Shown: positions 27,148 through 36,117, counted from the stretch's first letter. The stretch: 64,000 nucleotides of DNA from Bradyrhizobium sp. NDS-1 (GCF_032918005.1 NZ_CP136628.1:1783501-1847500), one strand, 5' to 3'. Program-made: numbers and translations. Notes: generated by a model not told the origin, from the sequence alone.

Positions 27148-28124
27148 TGGAGTTGATCTGTCCTGCCGGCACGCCGGCCGCGTTGAAGAGCGCCATTGAT
27201 GCCGGCGCCGATGCGATCTATTGCGGCTTCAACGACGAGACCAACGCGCGTAATTTTCCCGGGCTGAACTTCAGCCGCGACGAGCTGCGCAAGGGGATCG
27301 CGCTGGCGCACGCCCGCGGCGCCAAGGTCCTGGTGGCCATCAACACGTTCCCGCGCGCCTCCGCCGTGGACATCTGGCATCGCGCCGTGGACGACGCGGT
27401 GAGTGCCGGCGCCGATGCGCTGATCCTCGCCGACATCGGCTTGATGGACTACACCGCGCGGCGCCATCCGAACCAGCGTCTGCATGTTTCGGTTCAGGCC
27501 GCGGCCGCAAATCCCGATGCCATCGCCTTCTACGCCGAAACCTTCGGCGCCAAGCGCGTCGTGCTGCCGCGCGTGCTCAGCGTGCCTGAGATCGCCGAGA
27601 TCACCCGCGAGTCCGCCTGCGAGACCGAGGTGTTCGTGTTCGGCGGCCTCTGCGTGATGGCCGAGGGGCGCTGCTCGCTGTCGTCCTATGCCACCGGAAA
27701 GTCGCCGAACATGCAGGGCGTCTGCTCGCCGCCGAGCCACGTGACCTATGAGCAGACCGCGGAGGGGACCAAGTCCAGCCTCGGCGGCTTCACCATCAAT
27801 CGGTTCGGCATGCGCGAGCCCGCCGGCTATCCGACGCTGTGCAAGGGCCGCTTCTCGACCGCACAGGGCGCCGGCTATATTTTCGAGGATCCCGTCAGCC
27901 TGGACGCCACGACCCTGCTCAAGGGCATGCGCGATGCCGGCGTGACCGCGCTCAAGATCGAGGGCCGCCAGCGCGGCCGGGCCTATGTCGAAAGCGTGGT
28001 ACGCCATTTCCGTCATGCGCTCGCGGCGCTCGAGACCGGGAGTGAGACGGACATTGCGAGCCTGAAGCCGTTCACCGAGGGCCAGGCCTCCACGCTCGGC
28101 GCCTATCGCAAGACCTGGCGTTGA
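27144..28124 (+). CDS. ubiU: UbiU, U32-family 4Fe-4S protein for O2-independent ubiquinone hydroxylation
   Basis: A 326-residue U32-family protein. UbiU pairs with UbiV to hydroxylate the ubiquinone ring without oxygen, using prephenate as oxygen donor in E. coli. Four cysteines at 170, 177, 194 and 233 (FGGLC, EGRC, QGVC, PTLC) match the spacing of the 4Fe-4S ligands of the family. Start ATG at 27144 overlaps the ubiT stop. The gene is 26 nt upstream of ubiV. The related tRNA-modification peptidases TrhP/RlhA are longer and have different context, so UbiU is the better call. Confidence 0.95.
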   Translation: MMELICPAGTPAALKSAIDAGADAIYCGFNDETNARNFPGLNFSRDELRKGIALAHARGAKVLVAINTFPRASAVDIWHRAVDDAVSAGADALILADIGLMDYTARRHPNQRLHVSVQAAAANPDAIAFYAETFGAKRVVLPRVLSVPEIAEITRESACETEVFVFGGLCVMAEGRCSLSSYATGKSPNMQGVCSPPSHVTYEQTAEGTKSSLGGFTINRFGMREPAGYPTLCKGRFSTAQGAGYIFEDPVSLDATTLLKGMRDAGVTALKIEGRQRGRAYVESVVRHFRHALAALETGSETDIASLKPFTEGQASTLGAYRKTWR

Positions 28125-28150
28125 TCCTTTCGAATATGTGAGCTCAAGCG

Positions 28151-29071
28151 ATGCAACTCAGCCTCGGTCCAGTTCTGTACAATTGGGCGCCGGAACGCTG
28201 GCGCGACTTCTATTTCCGCATCGCCGACGAGGCGCCGGTCGACGTCGTCTCCGTCGGCGAGATCGTCTGCTCGAAACGCTCGCCGTTCTTCGCCGACCAC
28301 ATCCCCTCCGTGGTGGAGCGGCTGCAGGGCGCGGGCAAACAGGTACTGCTGGGCTCGCTCATCCTGGTCTCGCTGCGGCGTGAACGCCGCCAGACCGAAG
28401 AGCTCGCTGCGGCTGAGGGCCTGCTGGTCGAGGTGAATGATCTGACCTGCCTCAGGGCGCTCGCAGGCCGGCCGCACGCCATCGGGCCCTTCGTCAACAT
28501 CTACAACGAGGCGAGCGCGGCCTTTCACACCGCGCATGGAGCGAAACGCATCTGCCTGCCGCCGGAATTGCCGCTGGCTTCGATCGCGGCGATCGCGCAG
28601 GCCGTTCCTGATGTTACAACCGAGGTGTTCGCGTTCGGCCGGGTGCCGCTCGCCATCTCTGCCCGCTGCTATCATGCGCGCCTCCACAAGCTCGCGAAGG
28701 ACAATTGTCGCTTCGTCTGCGAGAAGGATCCGGACGGTCTGCTCTTGAGCACGCTGGAGCATCAGGATTTCCTGACCATCAATGGCGTGCAGACCCTGTC
28801 TCACACCTGCGCCAATCTGCTGAGTGAGGCCGGCCTGCTCCGCGAGAGCGGCGTCCGCGCGCTGCGCCTGTCGCCGCAGGATTGCGACATGGTCGAGATC
28901 GCGAAGATCTTTTGCGACGTGCTTGACGGTCGTGACGATGTCGAGGGCGGCAACCGCCGTCTTGCCGCAGCCTATCCCGGCGTTCCGTTCTCGAACGGGT
29001 TCCTGTGGGCAGAGCCAGGTCATCGCTATCATCTGGCCCGATCAGGCGATGCGCCAGGCTCGGCGGCGTAA
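28151..29071 (+). CDS. ubiV: UbiV, U32-family 4Fe-4S protein for O2-independent ubiquinone hydroxylation
   Basis: A 306-residue U32-family partner of UbiU. It starts MQLSLGPVLYNW, as usual for UbiV. The four cluster cysteines are at 40, 173, 186 and 190, with the CX12CX3C spacing of the family intact. Together with UbiU it forms the heterodimer that adds ring hydroxyls when oxygen is absent, allowing quinone supply during denitrification or microaerobic growth. Start ATG at 28151 with GTGAGCTCAAGCG upstream. Last gene of the ubiTUV unit and convergent with the azoreductase gene 23 nt away. Confidence 0.95.
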   Translation: MQLSLGPVLYNWAPERWRDFYFRIADEAPVDVVSVGEIVCSKRSPFFADHIPSVVERLQGAGKQVLLGSLILVSLRRERRQTEELAAAEGLLVEVNDLTCLRALAGRPHAIGPFVNIYNEASAAFHTAHGAKRICLPPELPLASIAAIAQAVPDVTTEVFAFGRVPLAISARCYHARLHKLAKDNCRFVCEKDPDGLLLSTLEHQDFLTINGVQTLSHTCANLLSEAGLLRESGVRALRLSPQDCDMVEIAKIFCDVLDGRDDVEGGNRRLAAAYPGVPFSNGFLWAEPGHRYHLARSGDAPGSAA

Positions 29072-29094
29072 CAGGACAAAGCGACGCCGGCGCA

Positions 29095-29718
29095 TCAGAA
29101 GGTCGTGGCCATCGTAGCCAGACGCCGATACGCCCTTTCCCGTGCAGCCTCTATCCGCTCCTGCGGCCCGGTGGTTGGCCCGATCGGCACGAAGCGGATG
29201 TTGTCGATGCCGATGAAGCGCAGGATATCTCGCAGGTAGGGTGTCGTCATGTCGATGCGGCCGCGATTCATGCCGGTGGAAAAGTCGCTGCCGCTGGCGA
29301 GAATCACCAATGTCGGCCGGTCTTTGAGCAGCGGAAGATAGCCCTGTGACGGGTCGAACCGAAAGGTCAGCCCGGGCTGGACGATGATGTCGAACCAATG
29401 CTTGAGCTTGTAGGGAATGCCGAAGTTCCACATCGGCGTCGAGATCAGCACGCGATCGGCGAGCGCGAAGCGGGTGGCCATTCGCTCGGCCTCGGCAAAG
29501 CTATCACGCTCCGTGTCGTTTAAGGCCTGTCCGTTCATCCTTGCATATTTGGCTTCGACGATGGGACCTGCGAATTCCGGCATCCGCTCCCGCCAGAGGT
29601 CGACGACATCGATGTCCCAGTCCGGCCGCGCCTGACGAAAGCCGTCGATAAAAACGCGCGCGCCAGCGCTCGAGACGGAGTCGGTGCGGGGCGAGCAGGA
29701 CAGGTGCAGGAGCTTCAC
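29095..29718 (-). CDS. azoR: FMN-dependent NADH:quinone/azo reductase (AzoR-like flavodoxin fold)
   Basis: A 207-residue flavoprotein with the AzoR pattern: LLHLSCSPRTDSVSSAG binds FMN phosphate, STPMWNFGIPYKLKHWFD is the conserved flavin loop, and QGYLPLLKDRPTLVILASG follows. Family members reduce quinones and azo compounds by two electrons with NAD(P)H. It starts at a GTG at 29718, six nt after the stop of the SMP-30/isochorismatase gene, so it is the last gene of the long minus-strand cluster. In that setting it may reduce a quinone-like pathway intermediate; this is inference. Confidence 0.88.
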   Translation of the reverse strand: MKLLHLSCSPRTDSVSSAGARVFIDGFRQARPDWDIDVVDLWRERMPEFAGPIVEAKYARMNGQALNDTERDSFAEAERMATRFALADRVLISTPMWNFGIPYKLKHWFDIIVQPGLTFRFDPSQGYLPLLKDRPTLVILASGSDFSTGMNRGRIDMTTPYLRDILRFIGIDNIRFVPIGPTTGPQERIEAARERAYRRLATMATTF

Positions 29719-29724
29719 CAGCGT

Positions 29725-31302
29725 TCATCCCAACGCTCTGATGACAGTGTCCGCCCGGGTGACGATCGCGACGTTCTGCATGGCGAAATTGATCGACGCG
29801 GCGTGCCAATCGGCATTCATGGTCGAGCAGCAATCTTCGGGGACGATCATGAAGTAGCCCTTGTCGGCGCCGGTGCGGGCGGTGTGCTCGACCGACATGT
29901 TGGTCCAGGCGCCGGTGTTGATGATCATGTCGCGCCCGGTCGCCTTCAGGATCGTTTCAAGCCGCGTGCCTTCCCAGGCGCTCATGCGCATTTTCTCGAC
30001 GACGAAATCGCCGGGCCGGGGTTCGAGGCCGGAGACGGGCGCTGCGCCCCAGCTTCCGCGCACCATCGCCTTGCTGTCGACGAGACCCTCGAATAGCGGC
30101 GCATTCAGCGTCACGCCGGGCGCGCCGGGCTCGACGACGAACCAGACGTGGATAATGGCGACGCCGCGGCTCCGCGCGGTCTCTGCGAGGCGGCGGACAT
30201 TCTCGACAACATGCTGTTGCTTCGCGTGGCCTGGAGCGCCCGAATCGGCGAAAGCGCCGCCGTCCATGATGACGTCGTTTTGCAGATCCTGGATGATCAT
30301 GGCGCAGCGCTGCGGATCGAGCCGCATGTCCCCATCAGCGAGGATCGGCGCTGCCGGTGCAACGCCTGCGGTCGCGCCGCCGCCGCCGCTCCGTCGGCCG
30401 CTCATATAGGGCTCGTGCCGCGGGCCTACCTTGGTCGGAATCGCATAGACCGAATGGGTCGCGGTCAGGTACAGCGTTCGGAAATCCGGCCCGCCCCAGG
30501 CGAGGTTGGCGACCATCTCGGGGACGCGGACCTTGCCGAGCAGCTCGCCGCGCGGCGAATAGACCCAGACGCCTCCGGGCGCGGTGACCCAGACATTGCC
30601 GTGCTGGTCGCACTTCATGCCGTCGGGCAGGCCGGCTTCGAGCTCGGAGCGAATGCCGCTTGCGAATACCCGCGCATTCGAGAGCGTGCCGTCGGCATTG
30701 ACGTCGAAGACGCGGATCAGCGCCTGCACGGTGTCGTTGACATAGAGCAGCTTCTCGTCCGGCGAGAAGCACAGACCGTTCGGCTGATCGAACAAACTGC
30801 GCTCGACCACGAGCTTCGGTTCACCACCGGGGACGACGCGATAGACGCCCTGAAAGCCGAGCTGGCGCGGCCGCTCGACGCCATAGACCGGCATGCGGCC
30901 GTACCAGGGGTCCGAGAAATAGATCGCGCCGGACGAGTGTACGCAGACGTCATTCGGGCTGTTCAGCTCCTGTCCCCCGAAATGCGAAGCCAGCACTTCG
31001 CGCCGCCCGTCCGGCCGCTCGCGGATCAGCGACGATGTCGCGTGCTCGCAGACGATCAGATTGAACTCGGCATCATAGGTCATGCCGTTGCACTTGTTGG
31101 AAGGGCGCTTGACCTCGACCACGCCGCGCCGCGCATCCCAGCGCCGACGCACGTCGCCCGGCATGTCCGAGAACAGCAGATAATGATCGACCGGATGCCA
31201 GATCGGTCCCTCCGTGAAGTCGAAGCCGGTGCCGACCTGCGCGACCGGGGCATAGGGGTCGATCAGGGCCTCGAACTCGCTGCGCAAGGTGACATGGGTC
31301 AT
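29725..31302 (-). CDS. Fusion of SMP-30/gluconolactonase and isochorismatase-like hydrolase
   Basis: A 525-residue two-domain protein. Residues 1-300 are an SMP-30/lactonase beta-propeller (EGPIWHP with the metal-ligand Glu31, SPNDVCVHSSGAIYFSDP, LPDGMKCD). A Gly/Ala linker (302-320) leads to an isochorismatase-like domain with Asp339 (QDLQND) and Lys437 (VEKMRMSAWEGT). The position of the catalytic Cys holds Ser470 (WTNMSVEHTAR). The usual Cys-Lys-Asp triad is therefore incomplete, so classic amidase activity is doubtful. The lactonase half probably opens a lactone. It sits between the metallohydrolase and azoreductase genes in the catabolic cluster. Confidence 0.88.
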   Translation of the reverse strand: MTHVTLRSEFEALIDPYAPVAQVGTGFDFTEGPIWHPVDHYLLFSDMPGDVRRRWDARRGVVEVKRPSNKCNGMTYDAEFNLIVCEHATSSLIRERPDGRREVLASHFGGQELNSPNDVCVHSSGAIYFSDPWYGRMPVYGVERPRQLGFQGVYRVVPGGEPKLVVERSLFDQPNGLCFSPDEKLLYVNDTVQALIRVFDVNADGTLSNARVFASGIRSELEAGLPDGMKCDQHGNVWVTAPGGVWVYSPRGELLGKVRVPEMVANLAWGGPDFRTLYLTATHSVYAIPTKVGPRHEPYMSGRRSGGGGATAGVAPAAPILADGDMRLDPQRCAMIIQDLQNDVIMDGGAFADSGAPGHAKQQHVVENVRRLAETARSRGVAIIHVWFVVEPGAPGVTLNAPLFEGLVDSKAMVRGSWGAAPVSGLEPRPGDFVVEKMRMSAWEGTRLETILKATGRDMIINTGAWTNMSVEHTARTGADKGYFMIVPEDCCSTMNADWHAASINFAMQNVAIVTRADTVIRALG

Positions 31303-31322
31303 CGGCCGATCCTCAACTCACG

Positions 31323-32171
31323 TTACGCCGGGAACCAGTTGCGCGGGGGCAACGATTGCACGATCGGTCCGGGGACCTGATCGTGCAGGCGCCCGACGAC
31401 GTTGCCGCCTTCGATCTTCGCGGGACGGTCGTGCACCGGCAGCAGATAGCGCGAATTGCTCAGCAGCTTCTTGATCGAGGCCTTCTCCGCCCGCTTGCTG
31501 GTGCCATGGTTGCCCGTCGTGCGCGGCTCCCAATCGTGGATCTCGTTGAACGGCGTCACGATCTGGTCGTTGAAGTCGTAGATCACGTCGCCGCAGATGG
31601 TTGCGATGCCATCGGCGGTCTCGACGATGACGTTCATCGAGCCTTCCGTATGCGCATTGGCGGCATCGCAATAGACGCCGGGCATCAACTCGATCGGACC
31701 GGTGATCTCGAGGTCGAGGAAGCGCAGCGCGCTTTTGGTGTGCAGGCGGTCGATCAGGTGCTTGATGTCGGGGGCCGGATATTGCGGATGCATCAGGCCG
31801 GAGACCGAGTATTCGAGCTCCTTGCGATTGAGCACGACGGTCGTGTTCATCGAGAACAGATCGTCCTTGCCGGCATGGTCGATGTGCAGATGGGTATGGC
31901 AGACGAAGCGGACGTCGCCCATGCGCACACCGTGGCGCGCGAGCTGGTTCTCGATCATGTTCTCGTGGTACTGCAGCCCGCGCATGCCCAGCGTCTCCAT
32001 GATCTGGTTGGAGCGGTAGCCGGTGTCGACCACGACGGGATATTTCCCCCCGAGGATCAGGAAGCCGAGGGTGAGGACGCGGCGGGTGCGGCCGCAATCG
32101 CGGCCGAGAACCAGAAAGCTCGATTCCAGCTCGATATCGCCATAGTCCAGGATCTTGATCTCCAGCGCCAT
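31323..32171 (-). CDS. Metallo-beta-lactamase-fold hydrolase (AHL-lactonase-like)
   Basis: A 282-residue metallo-beta-lactamase-fold enzyme. The zinc motif is H94-x-H96-x-D98-H99 (CHTHLHIDHAG). Later ligands are likely His in ANAHTEGS and Asp in CGDVIYDF, and a C-terminal His in PVHDRP. The overall layout is closest to N-acyl-homoserine lactonases and other lactone-opening enzymes. In this cluster a pathway lactone is a more likely substrate than a quorum signal. GGGAGGGCAACGA precedes the ATG at 32171. No signal peptide, so cytosolic. Confidence 0.85.
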   Translation of the reverse strand: MALEIKILDYGDIELESSFLVLGRDCGRTRRVLTLGFLILGGKYPVVVDTGYRSNQIMETLGMRGLQYHENMIENQLARHGVRMGDVRFVCHTHLHIDHAGKDDLFSMNTTVVLNRKELEYSVSGLMHPQYPAPDIKHLIDRLHTKSALRFLDLEITGPIELMPGVYCDAANAHTEGSMNVIVETADGIATICGDVIYDFNDQIVTPFNEIHDWEPRTTGNHGTSKRAEKASIKKLLSNSRYLLPVHDRPAKIEGGNVVGRLHDQVPGPIVQSLPPRNWFPA

Positions 32172-32202
32172 TCGTTGCCCTCCCTCATCTGTTTCTTGTC
32201 TG

Positions 32203-33087
32203 TCAAAGCCGGTAGACGCGCGTCGCCGTCGTCCTGAAGATGGCGTCCTGCTGCTCGGCGCTGAACGGCGCCGCGGCGCCGCGAAAGGCGTTCACGAGCT
32301 CGCGATAGCTGGTCCACAATTTCTCGATCGGGAAGTTGGAGCCGAACAGACAGCGTTCGGCGCCGAAGATCGCGACGGTGTCGGTGAGCACGGCGGCGAT
32401 GTGCGCGGGATCGTTGCGATGGATGAAGGTGCCGAGCCCCGAAAGCTTCGAGACCACGTTCGGACAGGCCGCGAGCCGGGCCATTCCGGCACGCCAGGCC
32501 GCGCGTCCCGCCGGGGAGAGATCCTCCAGCATACCGGCATGCTGGAGGATGAAGGTCACCTCGGGGCAAGCCTCGGCAAGCGCCGCGGCGTCCGGCATCT
32601 GCGGGGTGAACACCTGCAGGTCGAAGCTCCAGCCATAGTCGGCGAGGCGCGCGACGTTGCGCTGAATGATCGGATCGGCGCAGAGATCTGCGCGGGCTGC
32701 GAAGCGGTAGAGCGGGTTCTCGTGCCAGTGCAGCTGCATGCGCGCGCCGCGCATCAGCCGGTAGCGCTTCAGGCGGTCGAGCTGCGGGCGTACGTCGTCC
32801 ACGGCAAAATTGGCATAGGCGACGATCGCGTGCGGCCAGCCGTGTTCGTCCGCAGTCTGTTGCACCCAGGCGGCCTCGTCCTCGAAGCGGTCGTTGGCCC
32901 AGTTGGTCTGGACATAGACCGAGCGCGTGACGCCGGTGTCCTTGAGGTCCTCGAGATATTCTTGAATCGGATAGTCGCGCCGGATCGGCTCGTAAGGTCC
33001 GAAGATGCGCGGTTGCATGGGGCCGATCAGCCAGGGCAGGTCGGCCTGCCGCCAGATGTGATGATGGCCATCGACAATACCGGTCAC
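32203..33087 (-). CDS. Amidohydrolase-2 family metal-dependent hydrolase (TIM barrel)
   Basis: A 294-residue amidohydrolase of the COG3618/Amidohydro_2 type, a family of lactonases and decarboxylases. It begins MTGIVDGHHHIW, with the metal-binding HxH, and contains VYVQTNWA, the barrel strand ILQHAGM with a conserved His, and the C-terminal LFGSNFPIEKLW with metal-ligand Asp replaced by Asn in that position. Its start is a GTG overlapping the stop of the VWA gene (GTGA) with AAGGAGAGCGGC upstream. Probably hydrolyses a lactone-like or ring-opened intermediate of the pathway; substrate unknown. Confidence 0.85.
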   Translation of the reverse strand: MTGIVDGHHHIWRQADLPWLIGPMQPRIFGPYEPIRRDYPIQEYLEDLKDTGVTRSVYVQTNWANDRFEDEAAWVQQTADEHGWPHAIVAYANFAVDDVRPQLDRLKRYRLMRGARMQLHWHENPLYRFAARADLCADPIIQRNVARLADYGWSFDLQVFTPQMPDAAALAEACPEVTFILQHAGMLEDLSPAGRAAWRAGMARLAACPNVVSKLSGLGTFIHRNDPAHIAAVLTDTVAIFGAERCLFGSNFPIEKLWTSYRELVNAFRGAAAPFSAEQQDAIFRTTATRVYRL

Positions 33088-34205
33088 GCCGCTCTCCTTC
33101 GTCCCAAAGCCAGAATGTGCGCGACGATCGACGCGCTCGAACTGCCATCCACGAGGTCGTCGACGAAGCGCTCGATGGCGACCAGCGCCTCGGTCTGCGG
33201 GCGGAAGCCGGGGCCCGTCGCCAGCGGCGTCAACCAGCTCACGCGCCAGGCCCGGCGCGACAGCTTCGCGACGGCGTCGCGGAGGGCGTCGGTCTCGCCG
33301 CGTTCGAGCCCGTCGGAAACGATCACCACGGCGGCGCCGCGGGCGTAGCCACCGAACCGCGGGACGGCCAGGAACGCTTGCAGCGCGTCGCCGATCCGGG
33401 TGCCGCCGTCCCAGTCGCTGACCAGATGCGCGGCAGCATTCATGGCCTGCTCGCGGCGCTTCAGCCGCAACGGTCGGGTGACGCGGGTGAGCCGCGTGCC
33501 GAAGGTGAACACCTCGACATTGGGCGCAGCCTGCACCAGCGCATGGGCGAGCTTCATGTTCTCCTCGGTGCGGCTCTTCATCGAGCCGGAGACGTCGATC
33601 AGCAGCAGCATCTTGCGCGGGCGTCGGCGCCGCTTCATGTGGCCGAGCCGCAAAATCTCGCCGTCGCTGCGGACGCTGTCGCGCAAGGTGCGGCGAAGGT
33701 CCACAAAGGGCCCGCGCCGGGTGCGCATGCGGCGGTGGCCGCGCCGCCGCGGCAGGCGTCGCGGCGCCTCCCGCGCAAGGCGGCGCAACGCATCCGCGTT
33801 CGCGGTCGCTCCGAAGCGGCGCTCGACCAGCGCCTCGGCGCGCGTTGCGGTCAAGCCGGATTCGCTCGCCTCTTCCGAGAGAAGCGGCTCCTCATCACCA
33901 CGGCCTTCCTCCTGAAGCCGGACGGTCTCGTCATCCTCGCCGTCGTCGGTGCGCTCGATGGCCTCGCTGCCGCGGAAATGCAAATCGAACAGCCGATCGA
34001 AGGTCGCGCGGCGCTCGGGCGGCGGGGCCAGCGTCGCCAGGGCAGCCTGCCTGATGTGCTCGACGCTATCGGGGCCAAGCAATCCGATCGCCGCTAGGAA
34101 CGTCGTGGTCTGCTCCGGTGCCACGGCAAAGCCGTTCGCGCGCAGCAGGGGAACGAAGGCGACGAAGACGCGCGCGGCGCGCGGGAGCTGCGGCTCGGTG
34201 CTCAT
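33084..34205 (-). CDS. VWA-domain protein, CoxE-like
   Basis: A 373-residue protein of the CoxE/VWA type. The N-terminal half is helical and charged, with an Arg-rich stretch (about 160-185). A VWA domain has a complete metal site (LLIDVSGSMKSRTEE, DxSxS). CoxE with the MoxR ATPase CoxD matures the copper-molybdenum centre of CO dehydrogenase in Afipia (Oligotropha); the pair here lies directly downstream of a molybdenum hydroxylase. By analogy it should help cofactor insertion or sulfuration of that enzyme. ATG at 34205 overlaps the stop of the MoxR gene. Confidence 0.9.
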   Translation of the reverse strand: MSTEPQLPRAARVFVAFVPLLRANGFAVAPEQTTTFLAAIGLLGPDSVEHIRQAALATLAPPPERRATFDRLFDLHFRGSEAIERTDDGEDDETVRLQEEGRGDEEPLLSEEASESGLTATRAEALVERRFGATANADALRRLAREAPRRLPRRRGHRRMRTRRGPFVDLRRTLRDSVRSDGEILRLGHMKRRRRPRKMLLLIDVSGSMKSRTEENMKLAHALVQAAPNVEVFTFGTRLTRVTRPLRLKRREQAMNAAAHLVSDWDGGTRIGDALQAFLAVPRFGGYARGAAVVIVSDGLERGETDALRDAVAKLSRRAWRVSWLTPLATGPGFRPQTEALVAIERFVDDLVDGSSSASIVAHILALGRRRAA

Positions 34206-35083
34206 GCCGTCGCCTCCGCGAGCATGGCATCGAGCCGCGGCGAGATGAAATGCAGATCCTCCTCGTCCTTCAGCGCCACCCCGATCGAGCGCTTGAAGGC
34301 ATCCGGCCATCGCGCACCGCCCTTGTTGAGGAGCGTCGCGGCCTCGGCCCAGTCGACCGCCTCGGCAATGCCCGGCGCCTTGCTGAGGGGTTCGCGCCGC
34401 AACTTTTCCACGGCTGCGACGACGGCGCGGGCGGTGGCCTCGGCGACGCTGGAGGCGCGCATCATGATGATCCGTGCCTCGCGCTCGGCGGTCGGATAGT
34501 CGATCCAGTGATAGACGCAGCGGCGGCGCAGGGCCTCGTGCAAATCGCGCGTGCGGTTCGACGTCAGCACGACCACGGGACGTTCGGCCGCGCGAACCGT
34601 GCCGCGCTCGGGAATCGAGATCTGGAAGTCGGAGAGGAATTCGAGCAGGAACGCCTCGAACTCCTGGTCGGCGCGGTCGATCTCGTCGATCAGGAGCACG
34701 GTGGAATCGGGCGCGCGGAGCGCGGCCAGCATCGGCCGCTCGATCAGGAAGGTTTCGCCATAGATGTCGATGTTCTCGTCGCCGGCCTGGCGGATCGCCA
34801 GCATCTGGCGCGGGTAGTTCCATTCGTAGAGCGCGGCGGACGCGTCGATGCCTTCATAGCATTGCAGGCGGATGAGGCGGCGGCCGAGCACGGCGGCGAT
34901 CGCTTTTGCGGCTTCCGTCTTGCCGACGCCCGGCGCGCCTTCCAGCAGCAGCGGCTTGCCGAGTGCGAGGCCGAGATAGGCTGATGTCGCAAGGCCCTCG
35001 TCGGCGAGGTAATAGGCCGCGCGAAGCGCCTTCTCCAGTGCCTCCGGGCTGTCGATGCCGACGATGTTGCTGCGAACCGCCAC
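34202..35083 (-). CDS. MoxR-family AAA+ ATPase, CoxD-like
   Basis: A 293-residue AAA+ ATPase of the MoxR group with Walker A GAPGVGKTE, Walker B VLLIDEIDRAD, sensor 1 VLTSNRTRDL, and the helix-bundle lid. MoxR ATPases act with VWA proteins as metal-enzyme chaperones; the partner here is the overlapping CoxE-like gene. The start is the GTG at 35083, preceded by GAGGAACGGCC, ten nt after the stop of the molybdopterin gene. A longer open frame to 35272 runs inside that gene and lacks a ribosome site. Confidence 0.92.
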   Translation of the reverse strand: MAVRSNIVGIDSPEALEKALRAAYYLADEGLATSAYLGLALGKPLLLEGAPGVGKTEAAKAIAAVLGRRLIRLQCYEGIDASAALYEWNYPRQMLAIRQAGDENIDIYGETFLIERPMLAALRAPDSTVLLIDEIDRADQEFEAFLLEFLSDFQISIPERGTVRAAERPVVVLTSNRTRDLHEALRRRCVYHWIDYPTAEREARIIMMRASSVAEATARAVVAAVEKLRREPLSKAPGIAEAVDWAEAATLLNKGGARWPDAFKRSIGVALKDEEDLHFISPRLDAMLAEATA

Positions 35084-35093
35084 GGCCGTTCCT

Positions 35094-36116
35094 CTAGCGC
35101 CGAGCCTGCGGCCGCGCGCCGCCCTGGCTCTTGATGGCGCGCAGTACCTTTTCAGGCGTGATCGGCAGGTCGTCGATGCGCACGCCCACGGCGTTGAAGA
35201 TCGCATTGGCGACGGCCGGCAGAACCGGGTTGGCGCACATCTCGCCGGGGCCTTTTGCCCCGAAGGGACCATCGGGCGCGGGGCGTTCCAGCACCGCGAT
35301 ATCGTGCGGACAGATGTCGCCGGGACCTGGCATCAGATACTCGACGAAGTCGCGGGGGCCGTGAACGGGGTCGGGATAATAGGGTTCCGGGGTCTCGTAG
35401 AGCGCGTGGCTGACGCCCATCCAGGCGCCACCGACGAGCTGCTGCTCCACCAGACGCGGGTTGAGCGCGCGGCCGAGCTCATAGGCGGAGTCCATCCGTA
35501 CCATCGCGACCTCGCCGGTCTCGTCGTCGACCTCGACCTCGGCGACGAGACAGGCATGGGCGTAACACGTCGCCGGGGACATCTCGCCGGTTTCAGGGTC
35601 GACGTTCGACAGCGGCACCAGAAAGATGCCGCGGCCCGAAATGGTCTTGCCCTGCTTGAACTGCGCGGCAATCGCGACGTCCTTGGTCGAGATCGAGCGG
35701 TGCGGTGCACCTTTGACGTGGATGTTGCCGCGGCCGTCGGTCTCCAGATCGGCCGCGTTGACCTCCAGCTCCTCGGCGGCCGCCTCCATCATCACGCCGC
35801 GCGCCTCGCGGGCGGCGGCCATCACGGCGTTGCCGACGCGGTGGGTGCCGCGCGAGGCGAACGAGCCCATGCAGTGCGGACCGGTGTCGGAGTCCGCCGT
35901 GTCGACATAGACGTCCTCGACCGGCACGCCCAGCGTCTCGGCGCAGATCTGCCGCGTCACCGATTTCATGCCCTGGCCGAGGTCGATCGACGACAAGGCC
36001 ACGGTGAACTTGCCGCTGGGATTGGAGTGAACCAGGGCCTGGCTGGGATCCCCGCCAAGGTTCATGCCGATGGGATAATTGATCGACGCCATGCCGCGTC
36101 CGCGATGCCTGGTCAT
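35094..36116 (-). CDS. Molybdenum hydroxylase molybdopterin subunit, C-terminal half (separate gene)
   Basis: A 340-residue protein equal to the C-terminal half of an XDH-family large subunit. It contains SSIDLGQGMKSVTRQ, a molybdopterin-contact loop, then GSFASRGTHRVGNAV and GPFGAKGPGEMCANP with the catalytic Glu of the family. Start is the ATG at 36116, one base after the TGA of the N-terminal half, in a different frame. Splitting of the molybdopterin subunit into two chains is known for nicotinate dehydrogenase of Eubacterium; here it may be a true split or a recent frameshift. Both chains would be needed for activity. Confidence 0.85.
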   Translation of the reverse strand: MTRHRGRGMASINYPIGMNLGGDPSQALVHSNPSGKFTVALSSIDLGQGMKSVTRQICAETLGVPVEDVYVDTADSDTGPHCMGSFASRGTHRVGNAVMAAAREARGVMMEAAAEELEVNAADLETDGRGNIHVKGAPHRSISTKDVAIAAQFKQGKTISGRGIFLVPLSNVDPETGEMSPATCYAHACLVAEVEVDDETGEVAMVRMDSAYELGRALNPRLVEQQLVGGAWMGVSHALYETPEPYYPDPVHGPRDFVEYLMPGPGDICPHDIAVLERPAPDGPFGAKGPGEMCANPVLPAVANAIFNAVGVRIDDLPITPEKVLRAIKSQGGARPQARR

Positions 36117-36117
36117 G

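Noticed and set aside
30148-31380. Long plus-strand open frame opposite the SMP-30/isochorismatase gene
   Set aside because: High-GC antisense artefact; the minus-strand protein matches two known families along its whole length.
31323-32171. Dedicated quorum-quenching AHL lactonase
   Set aside because: The fold and zinc motif fit, but the gene is embedded in a catabolic operon with other lactonase-like enzymes, so a pathway lactone is likelier.
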